A stretch of DNA of 64,000 nt, from positions 62,001 to 126,000 of the forward strand of contig JACPMR010000012.1 of NCBI GenBank assembly GCA_016185945.1, written 5' to 3'. This document shows positions 15,350 to 24,195 of this stretch, piece after piece (position 1 is the stretch's first letter; each line of letters opens with the position of its first letter). The notes beneath the pieces were generated by a model that saw only the letters and a program-made list of their open reading frames with translations, made no database searches and had not been told where the DNA came from. A program made the translations under genes and the position numbers. This DNA comes from Candidatus Woesearchaeota archaeon. GTDB taxonomy: Archaea; Nanobdellota; Nanobdellia; Woesearchaeales; GW2011-AR4.

Positions 15350-15823
15350 TCATACTCTTTCATTTTTAGGAAGCGTAAAATCTCTTCCATCAGGGTGGTC
15401 TCTTATAGTATGGAGGGTACTCTTTAGTTTGGCTGAATATAAGCCATGCACATATCTTATTGCCAGCCCATAGTTATCCAATTCCATCATTGCGATGCCC
15501 ACTTCTCCTTGAAGTAATTTTTCCATTGCTTTCCTGAATTCTTTTAACAAGTCCCTTACGGTAACTAAATAACAAAGCTCCCCAGTTCCTCCAAGAGTAT
15601 CAAAAGAAACTCTTGAATAAAAAGCATCCAATCTCACTAAAATGCCATCTGCTTGTTCCTTTGCTTTTGGATTCTTTGAAAGTTGCGGTGCTAGTTGCAA
15701 TATTTTGCTTATATCACTATTAAGGGTGGGATAATAATATTTGTTCATTACTAGTGCCTTCCTCATAAGTGCTGCTAATTTTGTATCATTGGTTGTTACA
15801 AGTTGTTCTAATTCTTGTTCCAT
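15350..15823 (-). CDS. Hypothetical helical protein within the SUF cluster
   Basis: The 157-residue, mostly alpha-helical protein contains segments such as LAALMRKALVMNKYYYP and VRDLLKEFRKAMEKLLQGE. I do not recognise the family. It is placed 1 nt from sufD and 21 nt from sufS, so it is part of the same transcript. A single Cys (GELCYLV) is not a convincing metal site. It could be a lineage-specific SUF accessory protein or a passenger gene. Confidence 0.65.
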   Translation of the reverse strand: MEQELEQLVTTNDTKLAALMRKALVMNKYYYPTLNSDISKILQLAPQLSKNPKAKEQADGILVRLDAFYSRVSFDTLGGTGELCYLVTVRDLLKEFRKAMEKLLQGEVGIAMMELDNYGLAIRYVHGLYSAKLKSTLHTIRDHPDGRDFTLPKNERV

Positions 15824-15824
15824 T

Positions 15825-17021
15825 TTACCCCCCCACCATCTCCCTTATCCTTTCCCTCAACTCTTCCGATGGTATTTTTTGTATTATCGGCTCGAAAAAT
15901 CCCTCAATAATCAATCTTTCTGCTTCTTGTCTTGGCAAGCCGCGCGCCATCAAATAAAACAGATGCTCTTCATCTATCTGCCCGACTGTTGCGCCATGGG
16001 ATGCTCTTACATCATTAGCATCAATCTTCAAACTTGGAATACTATTCGCTAAAGTTTTTTCTCCTAGTTTCAATATGTGATTTGCAAGGTAAGAGTTTGT
16101 TTTCTGCGCCTGTTTTTCAATCCTTATTAAACCCCTGTATACAGATGAGGATTCATCTCTTAAAATCCCATCAATCAAAACATCATTTGTTGTGTTTTCA
16201 ACATTATGGTACATGTTTGTTGTGAAGTCAATATGCTCTTTTCCTTTGCCTAAAAAAATGCCTATATTGTTGCACTGTGCGCCCTGCCCATTGAAATTTG
16301 TATCAATCCTTAACCTGTTCAGTTTGCCTCCAAAGCAACTTGAAATCCAATTGACTGAAGAATCTCTTTGCAAATCTCCTACAATGTTTGTGAAATTATA
16401 GGCATTTTTTGCCCAGTTATTTAGATGGTAAAAATTGATTTTTGAATTGTCATTTGCAAAAACTTCTGTAATGCAGGCATTAAGCTGCCCGTTATTTGTT
16501 TCATTGCTTGAATACTCCTCGATAAAATCAATCTTGCTGTTTGGCTCAATAACAATAATGTTATGAAGCACGCTTGCTTTTCCGTCAAAATCAAAGTTTA
16601 CTTTTATTGGCTCTTCAAACTCGATATTTTTTGGAACATAAAGGAAAGCTCCATTAGTGAAGTAAGCAGCGCTTAATGCAACAAACTTATCCTTATCTGC
16701 TTTTGCAGATTTGAAAAAATATTTCTGCGCAATTGGATATTTTTCCAGTGCCGTATTTATATCGGTCAATATAACCCCTTTCTCAACCAAATCCTCGCTT
16801 AATGCAGTTGCAAATATCTTTGTTTTTGCATCATTGAAATCAAAATTTTCAAGTTTTAGTTTTTCAATCCCGAAGTTATATCTCCAATCCTCATCTCTTT
16901 CTTTTGGCATTGGAATAGCATTAAATCTGTCCAAAGATTGTTTTTTCTTTTCAGCTACAAATTTACTTTCAACCTGATTCAATTCCTGCATAGCGTTTTT
17001 TGTAACCAAGTTTTGCTTCAT
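15825..17021 (-). CDS. sufD: SufD-like SufBD-family protein
   Basis: The product is about 398 residues from the ATG at 17021, which follows a GGTGG site; the track start five codons earlier uses a TTG. The N-terminal DEDWRYNFGIEKLKL is a SufD mark, and the C-terminal half has the SufBD beta-helix motifs SSVYRGLIRIEKQAQKTNSY and DVRASHGATVGQIDEEHLFYLMARG. It partners SufB and SufC in the scaffold. The gene follows sufB by 24 nt. Confidence 0.93.
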   Translation of the reverse strand: MKQNLVTKNAMQELNQVESKFVAEKKKQSLDRFNAIPMPKERDEDWRYNFGIEKLKLENFDFNDAKTKIFATALSEDLVEKGVILTDINTALEKYPIAQKYFFKSAKADKDKFVALSAAYFTNGAFLYVPKNIEFEEPIKVNFDFDGKASVLHNIIVIEPNSKIDFIEEYSSNETNNGQLNACITEVFANDNSKINFYHLNNWAKNAYNFTNIVGDLQRDSSVNWISSCFGGKLNRLRIDTNFNGQGAQCNNIGIFLGKGKEHIDFTTNMYHNVENTTNDVLIDGILRDESSSVYRGLIRIEKQAQKTNSYLANHILKLGEKTLANSIPSLKIDANDVRASHGATVGQIDEEHLFYLMARGLPRQEAERLIIEGFFEPIIQKIPSEELRERIREMVGG

Positions 17022-17045
17022 ATTAAAAACCACCAAAAAATCTTT

Positions 17046-19575
17046 TTAGCCGACAGAACCTTCCATATTCAATGCAATCAACCTGTTCAGCTCAATAGCA
17101 TACTCAAGAGGGAGCTCTTTTGTGAACGGCTCCATAAACCCAGAGACTATCATTGTTTTAGCTTGGTCGTCACTCAAGCCGCGGCTCATCAAGTAAAAAA
17201 GCTGCTCTTCTCCAATCTTGCCGACAGTTGCCTCGTGCTCTATGTTGACATCCTTTTCATTGATTTCCATATATGGAACAGTATCAGATGCAGAATGCTC
17301 GTCCAAAATCAAGGCATCGCATGTTACATGGCTTTTGACATTTTTGCAGCCCTCTGCGACATGCAGCAATCCCCTGTAGGTCGTCCTGCCGCCATCCTTG
17401 CTTACAGATTTTGAAGTAATCCTTGACGATGTATTTGGTGCAAAGTGCAATACCTTTCCACCTGCATCTTGGTGCTGCCCTTTGCCTGCAAAAGCAACGC
17501 TTAAAATTTCTGCCCTTGCACGTTCTCCTAAAAGGTATATTGAAGGATACTTCATAGTGATTTTGCTGCCTAAATTCCCGTCAACCCAGAAAACTGTTGC
17601 ATTCTCATGGGCAAATGCCCTTTTTGTGACGAGATTGTAAACGTTGCTGCTCCAGTTTTGGATTGTTGTGTACTGGACTCTGGAGCCCGGCAGAGCAATG
17701 ATTTCAACAACTGCGCTGTGCAATGAATCTGAAGAGTAAACCGGGGCTGTGCAATTATGGACTATCATTCCATGACTCACGTAAGACTCATCTTCAACAA
17801 CGCTAAAATTATAGACCTCTACATCTTGTACAAACTCTTTTTTGATATCTTTTACTGGAACAAAAGCATAATTTTCTGTAATGTGAGCATAAGAAATAAG
17901 TTCTTGTTCTAAAAGCAAACTTCCCCCATCAACAAGATTAATGCTATGACTTACAACTTTTGAGAAAAGCTCTAGGTTAGAGCCGCCTATATAAACAACA
18001 TATGCAGTAATTCTTGGCGTTTTTCTCTTCCAAACATTTATTGAAGCAAAAATATTTAATCTCAGCAAAATGTCTCTTGTTTGTTCTGCAAGGACTTCAG
18101 AGACAGTATTTATTCTAAACATTCTTTTTCTGCCCCACGAGTATTTCTTATTCATGAAACTGCCATCGCCTCTCCAGTAACCTTTTATAAATTCTGCTTG
18201 TTTTTCAGGCGCTTCAAACATAAACCATTTAGGCAATGCCTTGTTTTTTGTTCCCTTACCGAATTCGTTCTTAAAAAATCTTGAGGCTCACTCCGTTTTT
18301 ATATTCTTTATGCTCAATAGGGTTTTTTCCGAAGAATTTTTCTAAAAGTTCTTTTACATCATCAATGTACTTTCTTTCACTTTTATTGAATGTAAATGTC
18401 AAGTAGTGTTCTCCCATGACACTGCCTTCAGCCATATAATAACCGACAAGCCTGAAGAAATCCTTATCTGTGTCTATTTTAAATTGTATAGCTTTTGCTG
18501 GATGCCTTCCTCGACCTATTTTAATTGAAAAAAATCTCTCTTCCTTTGAGATAACGGTTCTTTCAATAGGGATGGCAACGTAATCATATTTTTCTAAATT
18601 TGCTGCTTCAATCCATTTAGGGTTCCAATCAGTGTTTTTAGATTCAATTTTTTGCCTTTTAACAGCGAGTACAGGATGCCCGCCTGTTATTTTTATTTCT
18701 TGTCTTGTGTCACCATAATATTTAGTAGTACACAATACTCCATTATGCTTCCTTTTTTGAGTTTTATAGACTTTTTTGTAAGAGCCCGTATGTGTAAGTA
18801 CAATATCTCCTTCTTTAACTTCCTCTATTTTCTTCGTACCATCAAGCGTTTTAATTGGTGCGCCTTTAGTAAAACATCCTTCAATGTAATGCACTGAGCT
18901 ATTTGGCTCTGCTATGATTAAAGTCCTTTCAAACTGCCCCATGTTCTTTGCATTAATCCTGAAGTATGCCTGCAATGGCAAATCTACCTTTACTCCGGCA
19001 GGAACATAGACAAAAGAGCCGCCTGACCATACTGCTGTGTTCAATGAAGCAAACTTGTTGTCATTGTAAGGAATGACTGTGCCAAAGTATTTCTTTACAA
19101 TTTCTGGATATTCTCTTAAGCCGCCGTCCATGTCCAAGAAAACAACACCCTGCTTTTCCAGATCTTCCTTTATTTTATGGTAGACAACCTCGCTTTCGTA
19201 TTGGGCACCCACACCACCAAGAAACTTCTGCTCTGCCTCTGGGATTCCCAGCCTGTCAAAGGTCTTTTTGATGTATTCAGGGACATCTTCCCAAGTATCG
19301 CCTTGCCTTTCAGTCGGCTTTATGTAATAATAAATTTCATCAAAGTTAATTGTGTTTAAGTTAGCACCCCATTGAGGCATTGGCTTTTTCCAGAACTCTT
19401 CCAATGATTTTAATCTTATTTTTAGCATCCATTCCGGCTCTTTTTTCATCTTGGAAATCTGTTCAACTATCTCTTTTGTCAGTCCTTTCTCTGCCTTGAA
19501 AACATAGTCTTCCTTGTCATGAAATCCATACTTGCTGTAGTCCTTGTCAAAGATTTGTTCTGTTACTGGTGCCAT
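17046..19575 (-). CDS. sufB: SufB with in-frame intein broken by one frameshift
   Basis: The N-extein runs from the ATG at 19575 (MAPVTEQIF) to VHYIEG. The C-extein starts [16 protein letters not shown] and carries [14 protein letters not shown] and [20 protein letters not shown], typical of SufB. The intein sits at the conserved EG/C site and its Cys+1 is the extein C. The track splits the gene into two ORFs because of one extra T in a T6 run near 18274. Removing it joins SLKIF to [12 protein letters not shown] and restores one product of ~843 residues, ~469 after splicing. The track start at 19611 (TTG) lies inside a repeat element and is not used. Confidence 0.92.
17754..18876 (-). other. 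SufB intein with LAGLIDADG endonuclease, frameshifted
   Basis: Block A begins [13 protein letters not shown]; block B is [10 protein letters not shown] with TxxH. The endonuclease helices are [10 protein letters not shown] and [11 protein letters not shown]. Block F is [18 protein letters not shown], ending VHN before Cys+1. All splicing residues are present. The length is 1123 nt, that is 374 codons plus one base, matching a single +1 frameshift at ATTTTTTAAG. At that site UUU is followed by UAA, which would suit +1 slippage like that in bacterial prfB; a homopolymer sequencing error is the simpler explanation. Confidence 0.88.
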
Positions 19576-19604
19576 TTTAATTGATAATTTTTTAATGTAA
19601 TTGT

Positions 19605-19756
19605 TTTTCAATCCGTTCGGGCTTCGCCCTCACAATATCTTCTGCTCGGCAAAAATTGTCTGCCACTAATTTTTGCCTCGCCAATTTATTACATTAAATC
19701 ATTAAAAGCGGTTTACTTTTATCACGCTGTGAATCTAAAAGTCGCTCTCGTTTTTG
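19605..19756 (+). repeat. Modular intergenic hairpin element, type B, copy 4
   Basis: It begins TTTTTCAATCC. The 5' hairpin is GGGC-TTC-GCCC. The central module GCTC-GGCAAAAATT...CTGCCACT-AATTTTTGCC-TCGCC has a perfect 10-bp stem. It ends with AAAAGCGG-TTT-ACTTTT...AAAAGT-CGCTCTCG. It lies between the HTH regulator and sufB. Confidence 0.85.
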
Positions 19757-19781
19757 ATTTATTTTTATTTTTTGTTATTAT

Positions 19782-20180
19782 TCAATTTGTTTTGACTGTC
19801 AAAAACCCTTCATCAAAACAGACATTACAATTTTCCAATTCTTTTGATTGCGCTCTGTGCAAGTCGCACAAAATATGCCTTACTGTTGTTAAGTTGCTTA
19901 TCCTGTACATCTCTGCAATTAATCGCTGCTTGTTTATTTTGTCTGCCAGAATCTTATCAGCAGATTTTCTTATTTCATCAACCACTGCTTCGCTAAAGAC
20001 AACTTCTTTGGCTCTTTTAGAGTGCTGATATTGTGATATTGCTGCTTCTGTAAGCCCAAGTATCTGTGCTGTTTCTTTCTGGGTTTGCTTGTGCTCTTCT
20101 ATTAGTACTCTAGCCAGTTCCCTTCTTATGGCAGGCAGAATGTACCTAACTTCTATCTCCTGAGGCATAGTTTCTTGCAT
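19782..20180 (-). CDS. HTH transcriptional regulator with C-terminal Cys/His cluster, heads SUF operon
   Basis: The product is about 132 residues from the ATG at 20180 (the track start is a TTG 12 nt upstream). The HTH is KETAQILGLTEAAISQYQHS (about 35-55), as in archaeal XRE-like regulators. The C-terminal part CDLHRAQSKELENCNVC has three Cys and a His, suitable for binding a metal or Fe-S cluster. A perfect palindrome TTAACAATTGTTAA lies between the TATA box and start codon. The gene is the first of the minus-strand SUF series. I infer that it is a metal/Fe-S or redox sensor controlling itself and suf expression. Confidence 0.82.
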   Translation of the reverse strand: MQETMPQEIEVRYILPAIRRELARVLIEEHKQTQKETAQILGLTEAAISQYQHSKRAKEVVFSEAVVDEIRKSADKILADKINKQRLIAEMYRISNLTTVRHILCDLHRAQSKELENCNVCFDEGFLTVKTN

Positions 20181-20186
20181 AGTAGT

Positions 20187-20220
20187 TAACAATTGTTAAG
20201 TTCAAGTATTTAAAGGTTGC
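20187..20220 (-). promoter_or_regulatory. Promoter and palindromic operator of the SUF-operon regulator
   Basis: On the minus strand, CCGCAACCTTTAAATA (BRE plus TATA, centred near 20210) is followed by the perfect 14-bp palindrome TTAACAATTGTTAA (20187-20200), which overlaps the expected start region. This is the classic arrangement for autorepression. Confidence 0.65.
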
Positions 20221-20278
20221 GGTGGATGGTAATACCTGTATGGTTATTTTTAAATAAACAATAAAAAATCCATACCAT

Positions 20279-21262
20279 ATGCGCTACATTCGTCAGGAAA
20301 TCTTCAAGGAAATAGGCAAGAAAGGGCAGGAAAAGCTTGGGAAAAGCACTATTGCAATAGTTGGATTAGGGGCTTTAGGCAGCAATTCTGCTGAATTGTT
20401 GGCAAGGGCTGGAATTGGAAAGCTTGTTTTGATTGACAGAGACATTGTTGAATTGTCAAACTTACAAAGGCAAAGATTATTTAATGAAAACGATATTGGA
20501 AAGCCGAAGGCATTGGCAGCAAAAGAGCATTTAAATAAAATTAATTCTAATGTTGAAATTGATTTCTTTATCGATGATTTGAACTTTGAAAATATAAATA
20601 AAATTTTAAATAAAAAAATTGATTTAATACTGGATTGCACAGATAATTTGGAAACAAGATTTTTAATTAATGATTTCTGCATTAAAAATAAAACAAAATT
20701 CGTCTATTCCTCTGCAGTCGGAAGCAAAGGATATGTTTTTAATATTATACCAACCAGAACAGCATGTCTAAGGTGCTTTCTTAAAGAAGCAGCACAATTG
20801 GATACTTGCGAAACTGTTGGAGTTTTGAATACAATAACAAACGTTATATCATCAATACAAGTCAATGAAGCAATTAAAATTTTATTAAATAAAAATGACA
20901 TTGAAAAAAATCTTCTGTTTTTTGATGTTTGGATGAATGAATTAACAAAAATGAAAGTCAATAAAGGCAATAATTGTATTTGCTGCATAAAAAGAGATTT
21001 TGAATATCTAAATGGAAAAAAACAATTAAGAATAGTTAAATTATGCGGTGACAATGTTTATCAAATAAAAACAAAATCCATAGACAAAAATCAATTTAAT
21101 GAGCTAAAAACTAAATTTAAAAAAATTGGAAAAATTATCGATTTTGATTACTGCATTAGTTTCAACAATAAAATCACCCTATTCAATGACGGAAGAGCAT
21201 TGATAAAGGCAAAAGACGAGAAAGAGGCAAAGTCCTTGTATTCAAAATTCGTAGGGAATTAA
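20279..21262 (+). CDS. ubaA: E1-like UbaA/MoeB/ThiF adenylyltransferase
   Basis: The 327-residue protein has the ATP-binding AIVGLGALGSNSAELLARAG, the Arg/Asp pair in SNLQRQRLF and LILDCTDNLETR, and the likely catalytic Cys in QLDTCETVGVLNT. Zinc ligands are in CLRCF and NCICCIK. It adenylates the C-terminal Gly-Gly of ubiquitin-like sulfur carriers such as the 10643-10855 product. The C-terminal ~75 residues lack a rhodanese domain and form an unassigned extension. A TTTTTAAATA box centred 26-27 nt upstream of the ATG implies a leaderless mRNA. It is divergent from the SUF regulator. Confidence 0.9.
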   Translation: MRYIRQEIFKEIGKKGQEKLGKSTIAIVGLGALGSNSAELLARAGIGKLVLIDRDIVELSNLQRQRLFNENDIGKPKALAAKEHLNKINSNVEIDFFIDDLNFENINKILNKKIDLILDCTDNLETRFLINDFCIKNKTKFVYSSAVGSKGYVFNIIPTRTACLRCFLKEAAQLDTCETVGVLNTITNVISSIQVNEAIKILLNKNDIEKNLLFFDVWMNELTKMKVNKGNNCICCIKRDFEYLNGKKQLRIVKLCGDNVYQIKTKSIDKNQFNELKTKFKKIGKIIDFDYCISFNNKITLFNDGRALIKAKDEKEAKSLYSKFVGN

Positions 21263-21696
21263 AGCTCAGCCTGATTTACAGGAATATGTATCAATTCAAT
21301 CCCCAATCTTTTTGCAACGTCAAAAATCCTCTCATCCCTGTAGAACTCGCCGTAATAGATTTTTTTAATTCCAGTATTTGCGAGCATCTTGAAGCAGTTC
21401 CAGCAAGGAGATGAGGTGATATAAACTTCAGCGCCTTCTATCCTTACGCCATTCTTGGCTGCCTGCAGGATTGCATTTGCCTCTGCATGAATTGTTGCAA
21501 CGCAATGACTGTTTTCCATCAAATGCCCGACTTCATCGCAATGCGGCATTCCCCGAATGCTGCCGTTGTAGCCAGTTGAAAGTATTGTCTTGTCCCTGAC
21601 AATTACCGCTCCCACATGCTTTCTGTCGCAGGTGCTTCTAGTTGCAGATTCCTTTGCAATGTTCATAAAGTATTGTTCCCAGCTTACTCTTGCCAT
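21259..21696 (-). CDS. dCMP deaminase family protein
   Basis: The 145-residue zinc deaminase has the catalytic motif TIHAEANAIL and the zinc-binding TSSPCWNCFKML; CDEVGHLMENSHCVATIHAE is the extended dCMP-deaminase form. It converts dCMP to dUMP, feeding dTMP synthesis. It is the third gene of a minus-strand set with a nucleotide kinase-like gene and NrdR. Its 3' end overlaps ubaA by 4 nt on the opposite strand. Confidence 0.93.
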   Translation of the reverse strand: MARVSWEQYFMNIAKESATRSTCDRKHVGAVIVRDKTILSTGYNGSIRGMPHCDEVGHLMENSHCVATIHAEANAILQAAKNGVRIEGAEVYITSSPCWNCFKMLANTGIKKIYYGEFYRDERIFDVAKRLGIELIHIPVNQAEL

Positions 21697-21724
21697 TTTA
21701 TCGTTTGTTAATTTTTATTTTAAA

Positions 21725-21880
21725 TTTTCAATCCGTTGCTTCGCAACATATTCTTGTGCTCGGCGTTGCTGTCCTGCCACATCGCAACGCCTCGCCAATT
21801 TATTGCCACAGTCAGGCACACTTTCCTGAGCAGGGTTCCCACATCACTTTTGCTGATAGTGGGAAGCGACGTTTTTGTTG
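21725..21880 (+). repeat. Modular intergenic hairpin element, type A, copy 5
   Basis: It begins TTTTCAATCC. The 5' hairpin is GTTGC-TTC-GCAAC. The central stem GGCGTTGC...GCAACGCC lies between GCTC and TCGCC around a CCTGCCA loop. The type A end is TTTCCTGAGCAGGGTTCCCAC...GTGGGAAGCGACG. The 5' CGTTGCTT can also pair with the 3' AAGCGACG with one U-G pair. It lies between the kinase and deaminase genes. Confidence 0.87.
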
Positions 21881-21923
21881 ATTTTATTTTTTAAGGTGTT
21901 TATTAATTAAAATGTTTTAATAA

Positions 21924-22484
21924 TTATTTTAATTGAATCAACAAATCATCAACTTTTTTATGCAACTCCCCCAATGAACCCTCATTCACAATGATTTTTC
22001 CAGCCATTGCAAATGTTGCATCAAGCTGTTGGTTGGTGTCGCCTTTTAAATTTTCCCTTTGCTCTTGCTGCTTGAATTCTTCTAATGTTCTTGCATCTCC
22101 AACCCTATTTCTTTCAAGCAGTCTTTTGAACCTCAATTCAATCGTGGCATCTACTCCAATTAAACTAAACTCCTTGTTTTTCATCAACTCTTTTGCTTCA
22201 TGAGGGCTTCTTATACTATCTACAACAAAATTTTGATTTTTGTTGTTTTTTAATTGCCTTTTAATTTTTTTATTTACTTCTTTTGCCAAATATGAAGCTC
22301 CATGTTTTTTTCTTAATTCATTCCCCAAATTAATCAATTTTTCCCTTGAATGCTCAAGCCCTCTTTTTGTTGCTTCTTCCCTTAAGACATCAGAGAGAGA
22401 ATAATAAATGAATCCTTTTGTTTTGAGATAAGCAGCAACTTCGCCCTTGCCTGCTGCGTTTTTGCCGGTTAAGCCTATAATCAT
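21924..22484 (-). CDS. P-loop nucleotide kinase, adenylate/dephospho-CoA kinase-like
   Basis: The 186-residue protein has the P-loop GLTGKNAAGKGEV, a DSIRSPHEAKEL segment and RNRVGDARTLEEFKQQ. This pattern is shared by dephospho-CoA kinase-like and AAA_18 kinases that occur with, or fused to, dCMP deaminases. It overlaps nrdR by 4 nt (ATGA) and precedes the deaminase gene. A role in deoxynucleotide supply is inferred from context; the substrate is not read from the sequence. Confidence 0.8.
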   Translation of the reverse strand: MIIGLTGKNAAGKGEVAAYLKTKGFIYYSLSDVLREEATKRGLEHSREKLINLGNELRKKHGASYLAKEVNKKIKRQLKNNKNQNFVVDSIRSPHEAKELMKNKEFSLIGVDATIELRFKRLLERNRVGDARTLEEFKQQEQRENLKGDTNQQLDATFAMAGKIIVNEGSLGELHKKVDDLLIQLK

Positions 22485-22933
22485 TTTTTCTGCAACTTTT
22501 CCAATTCCTCCTCAAATTTCTCCAAATCCTCAAATTCCTTGTAGACAGAAGCAAACCTTATATAAGCGATTTTGTCAAGTGACTTTATTTTTTTCATCAC
22601 AAGCTCTCCGATAACCTTGCTTTCCACTTCGACAGAATCCCTTTTTCTCAAGTCAGATTCCAAATCATCAACGAGTTTTTCTATTTTTTCCAGCGGTATA
22701 GACCTTTTTTCACATGCTTTCAGGATTCCATTAAGGACTTTCTGCCTTTCAAAGCGCTCCCTTTTCCCATCTTTTTTTACAACAATTATTTCTGCCTCTT
22801 CAACCCTTTCATATGTTGTAAACCTTTTGTTGCACTTCAGGCACTCCCTTCTTCTCCTAGTTGCTTCAAGGTTTTCAGTTTCCCTTGTATCAATAACCTG
22901 TGTTTCCTCATAATTGCAGTAAGGACATTTCAT
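22481..22933 (-). CDS. nrdR: NrdR, ribonucleotide reductase regulator
   Basis: The 150-residue protein has an N-terminal zinc ribbon MKCPYCNYEETQVIDTRE...RRECLKCNKRFTTYERVE and an ATP-cone domain (about 50-135) with VVKKDGKRERFERQKV. This is the canonical NrdR layout: it represses ribonucleotide reductase genes in response to bound ATP/dATP. A CCGCAACCTTTATATG promoter centred 26-27 nt upstream of the ATG suggests a leaderless mRNA. It heads the kinase-deaminase set. Confidence 0.95.
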   Translation of the reverse strand: MKCPYCNYEETQVIDTRETENLEATRRRRECLKCNKRFTTYERVEEAEIIVVKKDGKRERFERQKVLNGILKACEKRSIPLEKIEKLVDDLESDLRKRDSVEVESKVIGELVMKKIKSLDKIAYIRFASVYKEFEDLEKFEEELEKLQKK

Positions 22934-23013
22934 ATTAAAAGCAAATTAAAGATGGCATATAAAGGTTGCGGAAATCAATAACTATTTAAAATGCCTCAAA
23001 AGTCAAAATGCAA

Positions 23014-23928
23014 ATGCCATACAAAAAAATCAATGTTGGAGGGCAGGCAGTTATAGAAGGTGTGATGATTAGGGGACAAAATAATTATGTTGTTGCAGTC
23101 AGAAAACACAAACAAATTATAACAAAAAAAGGCAGAATTTCAAAGAGAAAAAACAATTTCTTGAAATGGGTTTTTGTCAGAGGTTTTGTGAATCTTGTTG
23201 AGATGCTTGCTATCGGCATTAAATCATTGATGTGGTCCGCAGAACAAGCAGCACCTAGAGAAGAAAAAATAGGAAAAAATGATTTTTTGTTCGCTATCTT
23301 GATTTCAGTTGCATTCACAATATTATTTTTTATTGCATTGCCGTATTTTTTGACAAATCTAATAGGGTTTTATGAAGAAAAACAACCCCTATTATTCAAT
23401 TTAGTTGATGGTGTTATAAGGACTATGATTTTCCTGATTTATATCATTACAATCTCATTTATGAAAGATGTAAAAATATTGTTTCAGTACCATGGAGCAG
23501 AGCACAAGGCAATACATTGTTATGAAAAGGGAAAAGAATTAAGTATTAATAATGTTAAAAAATTCGCTACATTGCATCCAAGATGCGGGACATCATTTTT
23601 GTTGATCGTTTTAATTGTAAGCATTCTTGTTTTTTCTTTGTTGCCTTCAATAATTTTTGTTTATTTTCCAAACTTTTTAAATTTAAATCCTTGGGTAAGA
23701 AGAAGCATATTAGTTCCAATCAGGATTTTGTTGATACCAATCATTGCAGGCATTTCATACGAGATTTTGAAAATCAGCGATAAGCATCAAAAAAACTTTT
23801 TGTTCAGGTTAATTTCAATGCCCGGCTTATGGCTTCAGAAAATAACAACAAAAGAGCCGAATAAGAAGCAAATTGAAGTGGCTATAGCTTCTTTGAGGAG
23901 ATTATTAATAATAGAAAAACAAAAATAA
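23014..23928 (+). CDS. DUF1385 (YqhQ-like) membrane protein
   Basis: The product is about 304 residues from the ATG at 23014; the promoter spacing suits this start, while the track uses 23008. The motif VGGQAVIEGVMIRG and the later FQYHGAEHKAIHCYEKG and LHPRCGTSFL are diagnostic of DUF1385. There are about four to five transmembrane helices between residues 85 and 260. The function is unknown in general; the conserved His/Cys residues suggest a metal site at the membrane. It is divergent from nrdR. Confidence 0.9.
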   Translation: MPYKKINVGGQAVIEGVMIRGQNNYVVAVRKHKQIITKKGRISKRKNNFLKWVFVRGFVNLVEMLAIGIKSLMWSAEQAAPREEKIGKNDFLFAILISVAFTILFFIALPYFLTNLIGFYEEKQPLLFNLVDGVIRTMIFLIYIITISFMKDVKILFQYHGAEHKAIHCYEKGKELSINNVKKFATLHPRCGTSFLLIVLIVSILVFSLLPSIIFVYFPNFLNLNPWVRRSILVPIRILLIPIIAGISYEILKISDKHQKNFLFRLISMPGLWLQKITTKEPNKKQIEVAIASLRRLLIIEKQK

Positions 23929-23946
23929 AAAAAATAAAGAATCGAT

Positions 23947-24195
23947 CTATCTTCTTCTTTTCTTTCTTCCGCCGCGAGCCATTTTGGCGCAAGACACGTC
24001 TCCGTGCTTGTCGATGAAGTACAAATGTCCTGATTTTTTCTTAACACCGACTTTGGCGACAACTTCAACTTTTGCTCTGCCTTTCTTCCTGCCGCCTCTT
24101 GACATCTTGGCTCTGGCTACATTTCCCCTCTTGTCCACGAAGTAAAGGTAGCCCGCTTGCTTCTTCACACCTACTTTTGCTACTTTTTCAGCCAT
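23947..24195 (-). CDS. Small basic protein of two tandem 40-residue repeats
   Basis: The 82-residue protein consists of two near-identical units, VAKVGVKK..G.LYF.DK.G.V..AKM.RGGRKK, with over 60% identity between them. It is highly basic and probably binds nucleic acid. The ATG follows GGAGGTTAG. The ~60-nt leader from a TATA box near 24283 includes a hairpin AAGACG...CGTCTT. The repeat unit may be characteristic of this archaeal group, but I cannot name a family. It could be a chromatin or ribosome-associated protein; this is speculative. Confidence 0.75.
   Translation of the reverse strand: MAEKVAKVGVKKQAGYLYFVDKRGNVARAKMSRGGRKKGRAKVEVVAKVGVKKKSGHLYFIDKHGDVSCAKMARGGRKKRRR

Noticed and set aside
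17046-18236. Separate protein starting at 18236
   Set aside because: Its first ~160 residues are the second half of an intein and the rest is the C-terminal half of SufB; it is part of one frameshifted gene.
17046-19575. Natural split intein (two genes)
   Set aside because: The two halves are adjacent, co-directional and restored by one base in a homopolymer, and the break lies inside the endonuclease domain next to conserved residues; a frameshift is simpler.
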